Assembly: GCA_022925895.1 (NCBI GenBank) | Contig: JAKSYS010000214.1 | Span: 22,249 to 86,248 of the forward strand | DNA: 64,000 nt | Reading direction: 5' to 3' | Origin: Fragilaria crotonensis | Taxonomy: Eukaryota > Bacillariophyta > Fragilariophyceae > Fragilariales > Fragilariaceae | Shown: positions 40,948-53,532 of the stretch, in pieces | How positions within the stretch are numbered: the stretch's first letter is position 1 | How the letters are laid out: each line of letters opens with the position of its first letter | Program-made: the position numbers and the translations under genes | The notes under the pieces: generated by a model | What the model was told of the DNA's origin: nothing | Databases searched by the model: none | Seen by the model: only the letters and a program-made list of their open reading frames with translations

Positions 40948-43900
40948 CTACTGCGTGTTCTCACTAACAATTGCTAGTGACGAACGTTGCGATCCAGGGG
41001 TCAAGCAAGACCTAGCGACACTTTCAAACACCTTTTCGAGCTCAGACGCAGCGTGTACGAATGGATGACTCCAAAATTGATAGCGTTGATTCTTGATGAG
41101 CTCAATGAACGTGACCAAGAGACCCCAGGGGTGTGGGCGATGAAGAATAAGCCTCTCGAGCAAGACACGAGTGACTTGCTCTTTGACAGCAACATTTTTC
41201 TCGCCGAACAAGAAGAGCATCACGCAGGAGAAGTAATGGGTGTGACTTGAAGGGTAACGCAGCTGATTTGCGATTGCGTTCAAGCTAATGTATCGGCCAT
41301 GGTCATCAAGCTCCATAAGCTTTTGGAGAATCTCAAGTTCCGGAGTCTGGGAGAGCGACTGATGAACTTGGGAGTTTTGAAGCCTATTGATAGCCTGCAT
41401 TCCAACGTACAAGACAAGAGAATTCACGCGGGGAGCATCGACATCACGCGTTCCGGCCTTGTACAAACGAGGAAGCAACCCAGCAACAAAGGTACTATCC
41501 TGACGATCCTTGAGGAAGGCGTCCAGGTCGGCTCGGAGTGACTGAAGGGGCCCCAATACATTGGACAACACGACTGGGCTTTGCCCGATTTCCGGCAACG
41601 AATCGATCTTCAGATTCGAGTGAACGGATCTGTCAAATTGATCCCTTTGGTACCGCGGAAAGAACGACGTTGCGTAGCTGCACACAGTTCTCGGGAATGA
41701 CATTGCAGAGCGATAGGTGGTACCCAGAGAGGAACAACGGGAAGTCGTGGAGAAGGACAAGCACGACCCTCAAAGTGCCTTCGTATAGCTTTTTGATGGC
41801 TGGAGTCAAAGCTATATTGCGCAAGTGCGGCTCCAAGAACAAAAGCATGTCAACAAGGAGCTGATGCACGACACTAAAACCCCTTTGACCCTCTAATAAA
41901 AGGAGACTTGGGAAAAAGGACCGGTGCGAAACGAGCTCTAACCAGGCAAATGCAAAGCCAGGAACGACCAGTGGTTGAATGAGATGGAAAGCAGTTCCAA
42001 AGACCCCGAGAATTCCTGGCTTCATAGTGTCCAACACGGCATCTGGGGAATTCATATCAACAGTCAAGTTCAACAGCAACCTGAACCAGGGCGTTGATCC
42101 CATGCGCCACTTCCGGAATTCTTTAGTCTCGTAATCCCACATCATACAACGAACAATACAGCCAAGAGCTTTGTTCAGCAGGGCGATTGGCTTGAGACAA
42201 TCGGCTCCTCAGTGTCGGCATCGCATAAAGAGCGGAACACTAATGGAATGAGGTGCGAATAAATATCAATGACTGTGTAGTTGAGGTTCTTCCCGTCACC
42301 ACCTTTAGCGAAAGTTTTCATGACCGCGTCTACAACGATCTGGGTAGCAAGCCGGAAGAATCGTTCGGTCTGCTCTTCCATCTTACCGACTCCGAACTGC
42401 TGCAGTAACTGAAGGTACTGGGCAAGCGCTTTTTCGTTGGCTGCTGCCTCGTTGTGGACACGAATCCAACTGTCTAGCAATGACGTAACCTGCTGCTTCG
42501 CATTAGGATGGTCGTTTCTTGAAAACGATTCATGTGAAAATGCTGCGACCCTGGCGCCATTCTTGAGGTTGGCAAGCGAGGCACTGGAGAGAATGCTCGA
42601 TTCTTCAATGGAAGTATTCTTGGCAGCCGATGGCCCTATGACAGTTCGTGGTTGCGAGTCTCCGCCTGCAGCACCTCGAACTTCTTCCAACATCCTGAGA
42701 ATTGGCTTGCGAAGCGTCTGAGCAACCTGTGGGCTTGCCTGACTTCGACCGTCGGCAACGTTTGTCATTAATTCCATGAGCTGCGGAAAGTCACTTGGCG
42801 CTGCGATACGCTCCAAGAACGCTGTGCGAATGAAGAGCAGAGAGAACTCTACCCACACTGGATTTTTTGCATTGTCAGAATTGGACGAAAGGAACCCATC
42901 CAATTCTTGTGGAGACACCAGATTACTACGAACGAGAAGGAGTAGAACGGTGCGGTGTAGCTTCCGCTGAGCCTCTGTTTCCGTTGGGGCATAAGTAGTC
43001 CAGGTGCCAAGGTCTTGTCCAAGCTGACTGTTGGCTTCGTTCATCTTTTCAAGAAGCGCAACAAGCGCCTCAAGCCTGAGCGGCTCCGACAAATCCGACT
43101 CATAAAGACGCCGAAAGACACCTTGAGCGAAACCAACTGCTTGCTTCTTCTCAGCTTCAGAAATATTGGAAGGAACAACCTGTGGGACGGCGGCAAGAAG
43201 TTGACGAACCTCGTGTTCCGCCGGGAGCATGGACAGAGTAACTTCCGGGGCTCTCGATCCAGCACCAGCGAGGATAGCAGTAATGGAGCTATCAATCTTT
43301 GCAGCGATTTGCGTCAAAACATCACCATTTAGTCCCTTCGAAGGATCGCCGTCGGACCGGCCAAGGGCAGATCCACCTCCATCCTGCTCAGGAGGTGTGG
43401 CTGCTGGAACTTGCCTAGGCATTCGCTGGAAGGCCTCGTAGACTCTGAGTTGCTCTGGTCGAAGGCCACCGCGTTGAGGCCGAAGTTGATCCGGCAGCGT
43501 CCCGGGGTATCGTTGGGTTTCGTTGCCGAGGATATTCATATCGAAGTATGGCTGACCTCCCGTCTGCTCGCGATGCTTACGACGAGCGCTCAAGCCCTGA
43601 GCCAGCGCCTCGTCCACATCACGGACAGCTTTTTCAGTGGCAGCTTCTCGATAAGCTTGCAACCCAACTCCATGTTATCGGTAGCCACGATGGCAACACA
43701 CTGCTCGATGGTGGCCTGCTCTTGCTCGCTCAACTTCTCGGTACCCCCGGCGGCGCTGATCAACAGCTGGCGAAGGTGCGTTGAGATGCTGGAGCGAAGT
43801 GGATCCCTGCAAGTAACCAATGCTAAACTACCAGCAAGGTTCGCAACCATAAGCTGAGCAGCTTTGTGCATCTTGTTTTCATCGCCCTCGGTAGCGAAGT

Positions 43901-46900
43901 CCTTGGTGACGATTTCTTTGGTTGTAATGCAAGCAATGGTAACGCTTCGTTCCACAACCGGCTGAATGATCTCTCGAATGGCACGGTCAAGTGCCAGTGA
44001 AATAGTTCGAGTTAGTGCTGCAACAGACATAGTCGAAGCAAGCGCTGTCCCCTGCGACTGCTGGATCAAAGCGGTCAAACTCGGGTTGATCGTGACGTAA
44101 GAAGCAAGATTTGGAATAACCGTCTGCTGATCCTTTCCAGGTGCGGACGGCTTCGCCTGACCCAATCCGCCGAGGGAAGAAAAGGCGGCCTGCGTCTTAC
44201 CATCAGGGCTTGAGAGGTCGCTTGCTGATGGCTGCGGAGCAGATTGCGATACCATACTGCTCTTCATGTTGAAGTCGGGATTACGCTCTTTCACGGGAGG
44301 GATGCGCTTCGCCAACGCTTCTGAACGAGGCGGAATGTCTTCCAATTTGATTCCAAGATTTTTACACAAAACCTCGACTTCAAACTTGATGTTCATCTTC
44401 AAGTCCTCGACCGCATAAAGGGAGCGAAAGACACCGAGAAGACCCATCACCCAAGGGTTCGGTGGACGAAAGATAACAGAATTCTTGGCGCCTTCAAGAA
44501 TCTTGGCCACGAAAGGTGTCACCGCGATGAGACGCCCGTTTTCGTATCCTTGAAAGAGAAGCTCCTTGCAATCAAGCATTAACTGTAGGATGGGTCGATT
44601 TCTGGCAATCGTTATCTGACCAAGCCAACTTCCTAGATTCTTCAAGAGACTCCTCTCAGAAGTCGATGTCGTGATCTTAGGGGAGCGCAGCAATTTTCCG
44701 ATGTTCAAGTAAACGCTGGATAAGATAGACTGAATCAGCCCCTTTCCATATTCGCCGAGACTGTCAAGGAATGTAAGGTACAAGGAGTGGAAGTTGGGCT
44801 GGGCACTGATTCTCTTGACGACAAGGTAATGCCCCAGCCAGTCAAAGTACCTTGGTTCAAGCATGTCCTTGAGCTCTTGAGCCTTCTGTTCTACGTTGTT
44901 CATCGAAACGTTGTTGATCAAAAACTGGATCTTGTCGAGTTTGAGATCTGGAGGGGCCTCATGCTGGACGTCCTCCTCGACGGCCTGAGTCACAGCCCTT
45001 CCCAAATTGGGACCAAACCGAGCAACGCGTGTATCCCTTTCTTCTCGAACAGCAGGGGCCGACACCTTGAAATGCACAGGGTCAACAGGAGCTGGTGGCG
45101 CGAGGTGTAGAGTCTCGCCTCCAAGGGTAACAAAATTGGAAGGTTGACGACCGTCCAAGCTACTGGCAGCACTTGCAGTCTCTGACGCTACACCCGGCGG
45201 CACCGGGCTTTGACGACTGAGATTTTCGGCCATTGCCGACTCGATCTCACCCACGAGCTCAGCATATCCGTCCTTCAAATGAGGGATCTGTACAATGTGC
45301 GAGCAGTATTGGGGCCATTCGTGGAGTCTTTCTTTAAATTGCTCGAGAGCAAACATTCCGAAACGAAACATTTTGCCGCTGCTCGAAGAAGTCGAGCCAG
45401 GAGGCGAAGGAGGACGGCGCAAGGCCTCAAGAACATATCGCAAGGCAATGCCGAGAGTTATGCTATTGACAAGTTGTTCCTTGATGAGGGTCCCGAACAA
45501 GATACCCGTAATGCGAAGCTCCTTCTCTGGATACTTAGAGAAGAAACGGTACTCATCGAAAAGGTTGCGTATCATACATGCGAAGATCTCGTTTTCTCGT
45601 GAGTCTGTGGAGGTCTTGAATCGCTTCAACATTTCAACCACCTCGCCAATACTCTGTTCTGAGGTATAAATCTTTTGAAAATATGAGTTTGCCTTCTCCT
45701 CGATATCGTCATCAGCACCTGACGCTTCAGACATTGTCTGCTGTTGCTGTCGCTCAAGCGGAGCTTGGGAATTCAAAGGAGTGGCACGAATCGAAGGATG
45801 AGCTTGAACACAGGCTTCAGTGAGAGATTTGACGCTGTCACCGATGGTCATCATGCTTTCACCATTGCCAGTAGGCATTGGTTTGACATTACCGATGCGT
45901 CCATGGTGAGCAAAACTTCCAGCGATATCCTCATATTTTCCAAGCTGACCAATGGTGACCCTTCAATACTTCCCGAGGAGCGAGGGGCTGCAGATTGATA
46001 ATACTTGGCCAGATAGGTGATGAGGGCACCGATGAATTTGACTCCAACAATTGCGGCACGTTCAGACAACCAAGTCTTCAGCTGATAGTTGGCCTTGTCC
46101 GCTAGCACAAAGTAGAGCGCTATGCTGAATTCGGGATCTTGCCCTTCCAAGATCAACTTGAGTGCCGTTTCTGGAGACGGGGGAGGCAACAGGCGAACAA
46201 GACTGATAATATGAACAATTGATGCCAGTCTCGTATGCGGAGCATCCTTGGCTGTGCTGCGCCAGCCTTCGATGCAAGCTGCAGTAAAGGTGTTGGGAGA
46301 GATTTCCCAGACACGACGACAGGCTGCAGGGCCATTCTGAACGCGGTGACCAGAGTTTGGCTTAAAGAAAAGAGGGATCAGTTCTCGCATGCACTCACTC
46401 TTCATTTGCTTTCCAACGCTGACAGTGGCATCTGAAGCTTGACTAAGAGACAGCCGAATCAAGGAACATAGAATGACTTCTGGACAGCTGAGTAGTCCCT
46501 TAATAAACAAATCTCGGACTCGACGAGAAATGGATGGGGTCTCCGTCAAGTACAAAAGGCACTGCAGGACCGATGCGGATGCCCAGCATCGAGGATTTGG
46601 AATGGAATTCACAATCTGAGAATCTGCTCCAGCGGTCGCTGCATCAGCCGTCTCAGCTTCATTAAGTTCACAAGCAAAGATGCCGGCAGGAACAGACAGA
46701 AGTGCTTCCAGAAGTGAACATTGGCATGCTGAGTACTGCCACCTAGCGGTCAGAGCAGCGGTGGGTGGGTGTCGCTGAGCTCCAGCCCGATACAAGTCCA
46801 GAAGAGTTCGAAACTGGTCTGTATCGCGTATGACGAAATCGTAGAAGTCCCAGAGGCGAGCCACCCGAGGCCAGTCCATCCCCTGGTAGTCACGGCGAAT

Positions 46901-47882
46901 GACTTGTTGGACGACATGTAAGTTCCAATTGTGCATGCCACCGTCATCATGGCTTCCCGGTAAAAGAGATCCAAGTAGTGAGGAGGACAAACCAGACGAA
47001 GCTTCATTGGAATTGCTGTTGTTGCCTTTGGTCGAGAAGAAATACAAGAGCCGTGCCATGGTAGCTTCGTCAATGCCCCAAACGACGATCGGCGAAACTC
47101 TTGAAGAGTTTCCCGAAAATCGCTTCATTATGAGTGCATGCTGGTCCAATGTCGGCGAGAAGATTCGTGATACTGGACGCCGGATCTGAACCAGGTGATA
47201 TGCGATCAGCAATGCCGGATGCTGATAGGGAATCAGGAGGAAATGCGGATCCATTGTAGAAGCTTTGTTATTGCTGTTTGAAGAAACTGTTCCTGAATTT
47301 CTTCGATGATCTTTAATCTAATTTCTTTGTAAGATTCGTCCCCAAAGAGAGAGTCGTTCTGCAAGACGGGAATGACTACCAAAAGTTCAGGAGAGAGAAA
47401 CGAAGCCGGAACCTTCGATTTTTCAGGATGGAGTGTCGATTCAAGAGCTCTCAACAAGGCCTTAGCAGCTTTCTTCGATATACCAGGATCCTGCTCTTCT
47501 TCTTGAGCGATCTTCCCTGTTTGATCGTTGGGCGTGAGTGGAGGTCAACGGGGAGAAGGGTTATATGCTGTTAGTTCGATGGGTGAGGCAGGACGGTGAC
47601 TTGCTCACCCTACAGGCTTAAATCTTGTGGAGAAATGGATTTCCGTATTGAAACTCACCAAATTCGTAATAAAATCAACAAAAACCTGTTTCGACGAAAA
47701 GGAATTCGGTCGAGTTAGGGATCTGCCGTAGATCTCTACCAGCAGCGGCGCTGCTAGTCTCGTTCTAGCTGGTGTAAAGTGCTCCTTTGGAAATCCGATC
47801 GTTTGGCTTGCTGAGAGGTGAGTCTTTGTGCGTTCAAAGGTGTTGATTCTTCTGTATGCTGTTCTTGTTCGGCCTCGGTCAT
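40948..47882 (-). CDS. CNOT1: CCR4-NOT complex scaffold NOT1/CNOT1
   Basis: Coding runs from about ATG 47882 (MTEAEQEQHTEES) to the stop at 40948, about 2,250 codons with an intron around 47470-47640 (donor GTGAGT at about 47643). N-terminal helical repeats (HFLLIPYQHPALLIAYHLVQ) are followed by the MIF4G CAF1-binding region (IQFLINNVSMNNVEQKAQEL, about 44930). The CAF40-binding DUF3819 follows (ALTRTISLALDRAIREIIQP, about 44010), then the NOT1 C-terminal domain (FAWLELVSHRSFFPSLLLLE, GTLRVVLVLLHDFPLFLSGY, CVQLRNVVLSAVP). It scaffolds mRNA deadenylation. Frame changes near 47246, 45862, 43650, 42168, 41645 and 41608 each fit loss of one base in a doublet or run. It is head-to-head with the GT32 gene. 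Confidence 0.92.
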
Positions 47883-48412
47883 GGGCCATGTTCTCGGAAC
47901 TCTTGTTGTTGCACCTTGCGTCGGTTGTCGAAGCGGGCTGAGTCTGCCGTGCTGTCGAAGTGTCGGCTCAAGCGCGGGAGCAAGGCCAGACGCCATTCAA
48001 CGACAAGTCTGTTGAAGTTTGAGGCGCGGTAAATAACGGTTTTTCTCGGATTCACGAAGTTGGAATCCATACAAAAACAATTACCGTCGACGAAACTCGT
48101 TTCCATGCTCCACCCTTATGTACTGTGAGTATGAATTTGCTTGACTAACGTGCGCGAGCTCTACCTCACTATAAGCATGAATCGACCTACACGGACTATT
48201 CGATGAATCCTTCAAACTTCCAATGGACATCCAGAAAATCCGGGTTTTTAATCTCGTTTCTACATCGTATTCAGTACCAGGTACTAGTACATATATGTAT
48301 AGCAGGCAGAGGGCAGAGGGCAGAGCCTTTCCAGATGTCCACGGCGGAGACCAATGCTTCGGCTTCGTGCTCGAAGGTACTCCGTACAACGAGTTGCAGG
48401 CCTTGCATCACA

Positions 48413-49477
48413 ATGTCAGCCATGATCCGTAGAAGGGCCGTGGATCAGTGCCTCCCACCGGAACGGACAGACAACACTGCTGAGAATGCGCAGGGTCCAA
48501 AGGCGTTTGCGAGTTCATTCAAACGATGGTTGTTAACAACCGTTGGTGTCGCAGCGACGAATAATGTTAAGCTTGTTTTCCGGTTATCGCTGATACCCGC
48601 TGGACTAATCGCGGCCTTGCTTTTCCTCGATGTCCTTTATTTGACTCGTGAATACATGAACTTTGGTGACCCTGTAAGATTGCAGCGGATGCGAGATCGA
48701 AACTTGCCTCCTCGACAAGAAAAGGGTTAACGACGACGCCGTCTCCACTCCCAAAATTATACACCAACAGTGGAAGACTGAGGACATCCCACCGGGCCTC
48801 TTCACTCGCATTAGGTCGGAATGGAAACGACTTTACCCAGAACCAGAGTATAAGCATATACTTTGGACTGACGCGACAATGAGACAACTCATTCAAGAAC
48901 GTTTTGCTTGGTTCCTCAAAACCTATGACAACTACCCCACAAACATTCAGCGCGCAGACTCGTCTAGGTACTTTATCTTGTACACCTATGGGGGTCTTTA
49001 CGCTGATCTTGACTATGAGCCCTACATTAATTTTTGGGGGGGGATCTTCCGACGGACCGTGTCAGCTTCGTGGAGAGTCCGTATTTGGAGAACGAAAACG
49101 TGCAAAACAGTCTCATGTCAAGCCCCATCGCAGATCCTTTCTGGAACTCAACATTTGAAGTGCTGCAAGAACGGCGCGAGGCAACGGATATCTTGTACTC
49201 TACCGGACCAGCGGCAATGGATGAGTCGATTCGTCGAGCTCGAGATCCATCTTGGGTCCACGTTTTGCAGTGCAAAAACTTTCATAGGATCCCCTACGAG
49301 ACTGCTGAAGAAGGAAGAACATTCGCCGTGCGAATATACCAAAAACTGCGGCGATATGGGCCCTTCGTCCGAACCTGTGGGGACTCACTACGACGAGACA
49401 ACTGTCAGTTTGGAATACACCACAACGCTGTCACGTACTCGGCCGATTTAAAGAATTTGGTGAGGAAGAAAGGATGA
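48413..49477 (+). CDS. GT32-type (OCH1-like) glycosyltransferase, type II membrane protein
   Basis: ATG 48413 gives a short basic cytosolic tail, then a membrane anchor (LSLIPAGLIAALLFLDVLYL) and a luminal catalytic domain. Earlier in-frame ATGs at 48203 and 48332 are possible. The catalytic domain has PKIIHQQWKTEDIPPGLF, YKHILWTD, QRADSSRYFILYTYGGLYAD and the DxD metal motif in YADLDYE, as in GT32 sugar transferases of the Golgi. Frames change near 48720 (A4G3 run) and at the G8 run near 49035, both homopolymers. The third part (VSFVESPYLENENVQNSLMS) completes the family-like C-terminus. The sugar donor and acceptor are unknown. It shares a 530-bp divergent promoter region with NOT1; GTACCAGGTACTAGTACAT lies there at 48273. 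Confidence 0.8.
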
Positions 49478-50223
49478 GAAAGAAATAATTGACCAGTTTT
49501 AGGGTGAGATCTCCTTCACCTTGACCGGCGAGGATTCCCAGGTTGGCTAACGAGTCACAGAATCTACTACATTACGTTCCCAAAAACCAAGATAGATTGA
49601 GCAGTCAAAAAGGTCATATTTTGGCGCGCACTTTGCTTCCCTGGCTCAATTATCATGTGCACTACGTCAGCCTGTGTGCGTTTATGTTTGTGTGGTGGTG
49701 CTGTTCCCCCTTGTGTGCGCCATCACTGCTGTCGGTGTGGCTCTACTCGGTTGTGGGTAGATAGAGAAAGAAACCATAATTTACACTGCATTTACGTATG
49801 TATGTAGCACTGAACTACTTGTACCAGTAGAGGATGCTATACAATCCCGGCTCCGAACTCACAAACAAGTATGTATTGCTTTATTGCTTTACTGACTCAG
49901 GGCTCGTAACGCAAAAGGGTCTAATTCTCGATCCCTTGCTGATACACTATGCTACTGCGCACCAAACCAAACCCGTGACACTAATGACGTGCTTTGTATT
50001 GTACCATACCACGACTCAAATTGCTAGCGGAGCAATAAAACCCTTTCTCGAGTCTATGTTTCGCCAGCTGCATAGGGGTTTTTGCTCGGTAGCAGATTCA
50101 CGAAGTAACTATGCCATGGAGGCAAAAATACCATTGATAGGCAAGGTTCAGCAACCTTCACATCCTTTAAACCTTTGATGATGACTTTCATGTGATTAAC
50201 CCTGTACGAGGACATAAAATAGA
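49478..50223. other. Intergenic, convergent ends of GT32 and Hsp33 genes
   Basis: No gene is supported. A 114-codon frame at 49834-50178 has no recognisable content. Confidence 0.7.
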
Positions 50224-51330
50224 CTATGCATTCTCATCCCGACTGGGATCACCCTTGGACTGCTCCAAACGTTCCCTTACTTGTTCAGGGCCCATGCGAT
50301 ACACTTTACCGCAGAATTGGCACCTTGCCTCGAGTTGCTCTTCGTTCAGGAGCAACTCTTCTATTTCCTGCCTGGGCAACAACCGAAGCGCACGCAGCAA
50401 ACGATCATCAGTGCAGTCGCATGCAAACGCTGGCAAAATCTGCTGTAACGGTTGGATTTCCAAATCCTTCAGGATGATTTCAGCTATTTGAACGGGTGTC
50501 ATTCCCTTCAACAACAAGTTCGTGGGTAACTTATCCCCTCCATCCATCTTGACTAAGACATTCAAGTTATCTTGCACTTGTTGAATCTCTTCTGGCGTCA
50601 CTCCCGGCAACTGCTCAATCAAGTATCCACCGGCAGATGTGCATAAGATACCGTTAATTGTTGTTGCTGCTGCCAACGCACAGGCCTTCTGCTCGCTTTC
50701 AGCAAGGTATAGTCCAACATCGCGATCGACATCACCATGTCGAATCGCGGTGATACCATTGTAAGGGTTGGTCCAATTAGGATGGTTTTTCACCACTTGC
50801 AGTGCTCCCTTACCGATTGCTTCCGACAGTGGCATGTCACCAATTTGAGGAGAGCCCACATAACCTTTGACGCGGCCTGAACCCGTACTCAAGGCCATGA
50901 CACCTCGGAGAGGGCCGTCGCTGTTGAGTGTTAACTGGAGAGTTTGTTCGAGTTGCATGCCGTTACTCAGCAGCAAGCTACATGTGAGGAGGCGACCAAG
51001 CGCGTCCGCAGGTGTTGCAGTCAGGGTGTGCATGATCATGGCGTCGTTCAGAAGGTTACGAATCGTGGCCACTGTGACCTTGATCCCCCCAGCCTTGGAA
51101 ATGGCTGAAAAGACTTGATCATTAAGATTATTTCTGTTCTGATACTCGTCCAATATGGTCGACGTCATTGCTGCTGACGATGCAGATGATCCTTCAGAGT
51201 TCTCCGCATGCAGTACCGATTGCTTATGCAATCGACGCAGAAATGGCGAGATGGTAGGAGCAAACGCATTCACAGAACGAAGACGACATGTTGTGATCGC
51301 AAGGGTCAGCAACATGATGAATCCTTTCAT
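50224..51330 (-). CDS. Plastid-targeted Hsp33 redox chaperone
   Basis: The 368-residue frame is intact. The N-terminus MKGFIMLLTLAITTCRLRSV followed by NAFAP matches the diatom plastid bipartite presequence with Phe at the cleavage site. A Ser-rich transit stretch follows. The Hsp33 fold then runs from LNDQVFSAISKAGGIKVTVA. RLLTCSLLLSNGMQLEQTLQ and GDMPLSEAIGKGALQVVK are family blocks. The redox zinc site has CDC (FACDCTDDR) and CxxC (ARCQFCGKVY) near the C-terminus, both complete. Bacterial Hsp33 becomes an unfolded-protein holdase when these cysteines are oxidised; a stress role in the plastid is inferred. Confidence 0.92.
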   Translation of the reverse strand: MKGFIMLLTLAITTCRLRSVNAFAPTISPFLRRLHKQSVLHAENSEGSSASSAAMTSTILDEYQNRNNLNDQVFSAISKAGGIKVTVATIRNLLNDAMIMHTLTATPADALGRLLTCSLLLSNGMQLEQTLQLTLNSDGPLRGVMALSTGSGRVKGYVGSPQIGDMPLSEAIGKGALQVVKNHPNWTNPYNGITAIRHGDVDRDVGLYLAESEQKACALAAATTINGILCTSAGGYLIEQLPGVTPEEIQQVQDNLNVLVKMDGGDKLPTNLLLKGMTPVQIAEIILKDLEIQPLQQILPAFACDCTDDRLLRALRLLPRQEIEELLLNEEQLEARCQFCGKVYRMGPEQVRERLEQSKGDPSRDENA

Positions 51331-51744
51331 TGTTTAACTATGAGTGACGGGTGTGGTTGCTGGCTCTGGTCTGGTTGGTGCACACTGATGATGAGGGAGG
51401 ACTATGATTCTATGAAATGAGTGAGTTAGCAAAACAACGATAAAACTATGCTTCCGTTTTGAACGTAATAATGGGTAATGGGTACTGTAGCATACGTCAT
51501 ACGTGTGTCATACCATCATGGCATGTCGTGGTCACATCGTATGCTCCAAGTACTACTTGTACTCCGAGTACATAATACAAGTACAAGTACCCTGGAGTAA
51601 CATGCATACGACTATCTACAGTACATCCACACGACCTATGTCATAATCGGGATGTCGGAGATATGTACATATGTACTCAGAGTAGGTCTACGCATTTCTC
51701 GTTCGTCCCGACAACGTCAGTCGACTTTAGGTTATCGGTCTTTA

Positions 51745-51810
51745 GGGGGGTGTCCATTCAAAAAATATTCGATCCAAGTTTCGAAGTTTCGAAGTGCTCG
51801 AACTAATCGA
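51745..51810 (+). repeat. Harbinger left TIR
   Basis: It starts GGGGGGTGTCCATTC after TTA and contains TTTCGAAGTTTCGAAGTGCT. It is near-identical to the complement of 55105-55169, apart from the terminal G run (GGGGGG against GGGCG). Confidence 0.92.
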
Positions 51811-52213
51811 CTCGTGATTCAACTTCGATTTCTGAGTTAGTGGGACTCATCTTTCGCGGCCTTGGCGATCCAAGTTAACGAGATTTTTTTAGCCAAGTTC
51901 AGAAATCCAACATTCATAACCTGTTCAACCTTTTCACTTTCGACCACTCAATAAAGAAGTTTTGGACTCAACTTAAAAGGATCTTTGCACACGTACGCAA
52001 AGATCTGAGTTCTTCACACAAAGAACTGTGTTCTTCATGTTTGTCATGTAGTAGGACTACCGTAGCTTTTACATACATGAGATGTACACAGAGTAGTTGA
52101 TACAGCCAATTCTGAATTGTTGTTCTGCTTCCAACAATTTGCATCGTATTCCATTTCAGATCTTGTTGCGGAATCATCGTCGTCAACACCAGCATGCTGT
52201 GTGCCAAACGACG

Positions 52214-53467
52214 ATGATTTCTGAGCATCATCTCGACAATGTTAGCAACGACACTGGTGTGGATGCAACGGCAGATGAAGGAGAAGTGATTCCAGCACAA
52301 GGGGGGGCGATGTGTCTCGCAAGAAGTATACATCGATTCAGGTAACAACAAAAAGATTTTGCACTTAATCAGTAGTGGTTTGACTGCTGACAACAACAAC
52401 AATGAACCTCTGTTCTCATTTGATCAAGAGCCGTGGTCCGTTCTTGCAAAGACATCGGTTATTCGTCCTCAAAACACTGACTATGTCAATGAAATTGTAC
52501 GGCGTGCTAAGTTGTTTCACATTGTTCCTTTGCCTCGTCCAAGTAACTGGACTAGGGAAAGGACGTTGGAGTGGCTTGATCGAAACCCTGTCCGCGATGA
52601 AGTCGACATTGAATTTCTCAGGAACGAAGTAGTTACGAGCTTGTAGCTGGACTACTTCTGGCTACTCCGCAGAAGATTGAAGACTGTCTTGCATCGATGA
52701 GGTCTGAATTGATTTGTATCATCGATCGCTGGGAACGGAGCGGACAAGGTGAGGGCGGGAGGGATCAAGAGGAAGATCAAGTGGATGCTGCTGATAATCA
52801 AGACAACGACGACGTTTCGGCAACGTCCTCCATCTCATCAGGAGACAACGATTCCTCTCCTCGCCGTCCCCGCAATTTTGGTTCTCTTGACAGACGACCT
52901 CCTCGTGCACTTCAAAGCCGAGCGGCATTCCTCAATGGTAAACCATCGTACCTCTTGTATTACTGGGAAATTATAGATGCACACCAACTCCTCCAATCAT
53001 CGGTTCAGCGTCTCACCTATGGCATCGGTGCAGGTGATGCATCAATGGCACCGACCGTCACAACCTCCAGCCACAGTCAGCATGGACGACGACGCCGACA
53101 TCAACAAGAGGAACAGCAGCAAGAACAACAACGAGGAGCGGCATATTCGGCTATTATGGAATCGTTGCAAGACATAGCCAAGGGTAATGAACAGCTAAGA
53201 ATTGATCGAGAACAGGATCGGCTTCATGAGCGACAATTGGAAGAGCAACGAATCGAGTCCGACCGAAATGAGCAACGTCGTCACCGTGTCTTCCAACGTC
53301 GAGCAGAATTACTTGATCTTGGGCGAAAGTATCGAAAGTTGAATGCAGAGCTGGACATGAGCAACGAAAGAAGTCAACGACTTTCCGAGTTTTATAGCAA
53401 TGAATGTCGTCTTGTGGAAGATGAGCTTTGTCAATTGCTGGACGACAACAGCACTAGTTGCACGTAG
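52214..53467 (+). CDS. Harbinger accessory protein (second ORF)
   Basis: Coding is traced from ATG 52214 (MISEHHLDNVSNDTGVDATA) through a frame change at the G7 run 52301-52307. It continues in 52311-52646 (YVNEIVRRAKLFHIVPLPRP, SNWTRERTLEWLDRNPV), then changes frame at about 52625 to the stretch ending 53467. The C-terminal half is acidic, Gln/Arg-rich and predicted coiled coil (LHERQLEEQRIESDRNEQRR). Harbinger elements usually encode a Myb/SANT-like partner that binds the ends and brings the transposase into the nucleus. No clear SANT motif is visible here, so that role is inferred from position. The PRPSNWTRERTLEWL block is the best landmark for a homology search. Confidence 0.6.
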
Positions 53468-53532
53468 TTGTACAAGAAGTTAGATACTAATGAATAAGCT
53501 ACTTGTGCACTAATGGGCTAGTATTCTTATGT

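Noticed and set aside
49834-50178. 114-codon ORF between the GT32 and Hsp33 genes
   Set aside because: No domain or partner frame is seen; length is within chance.
52342-52372. 31-nt intron in the Harbinger accessory ORF
   Set aside because: A length error in the G7 run at 52301-52307 explains the frame change without an extremely short intron.
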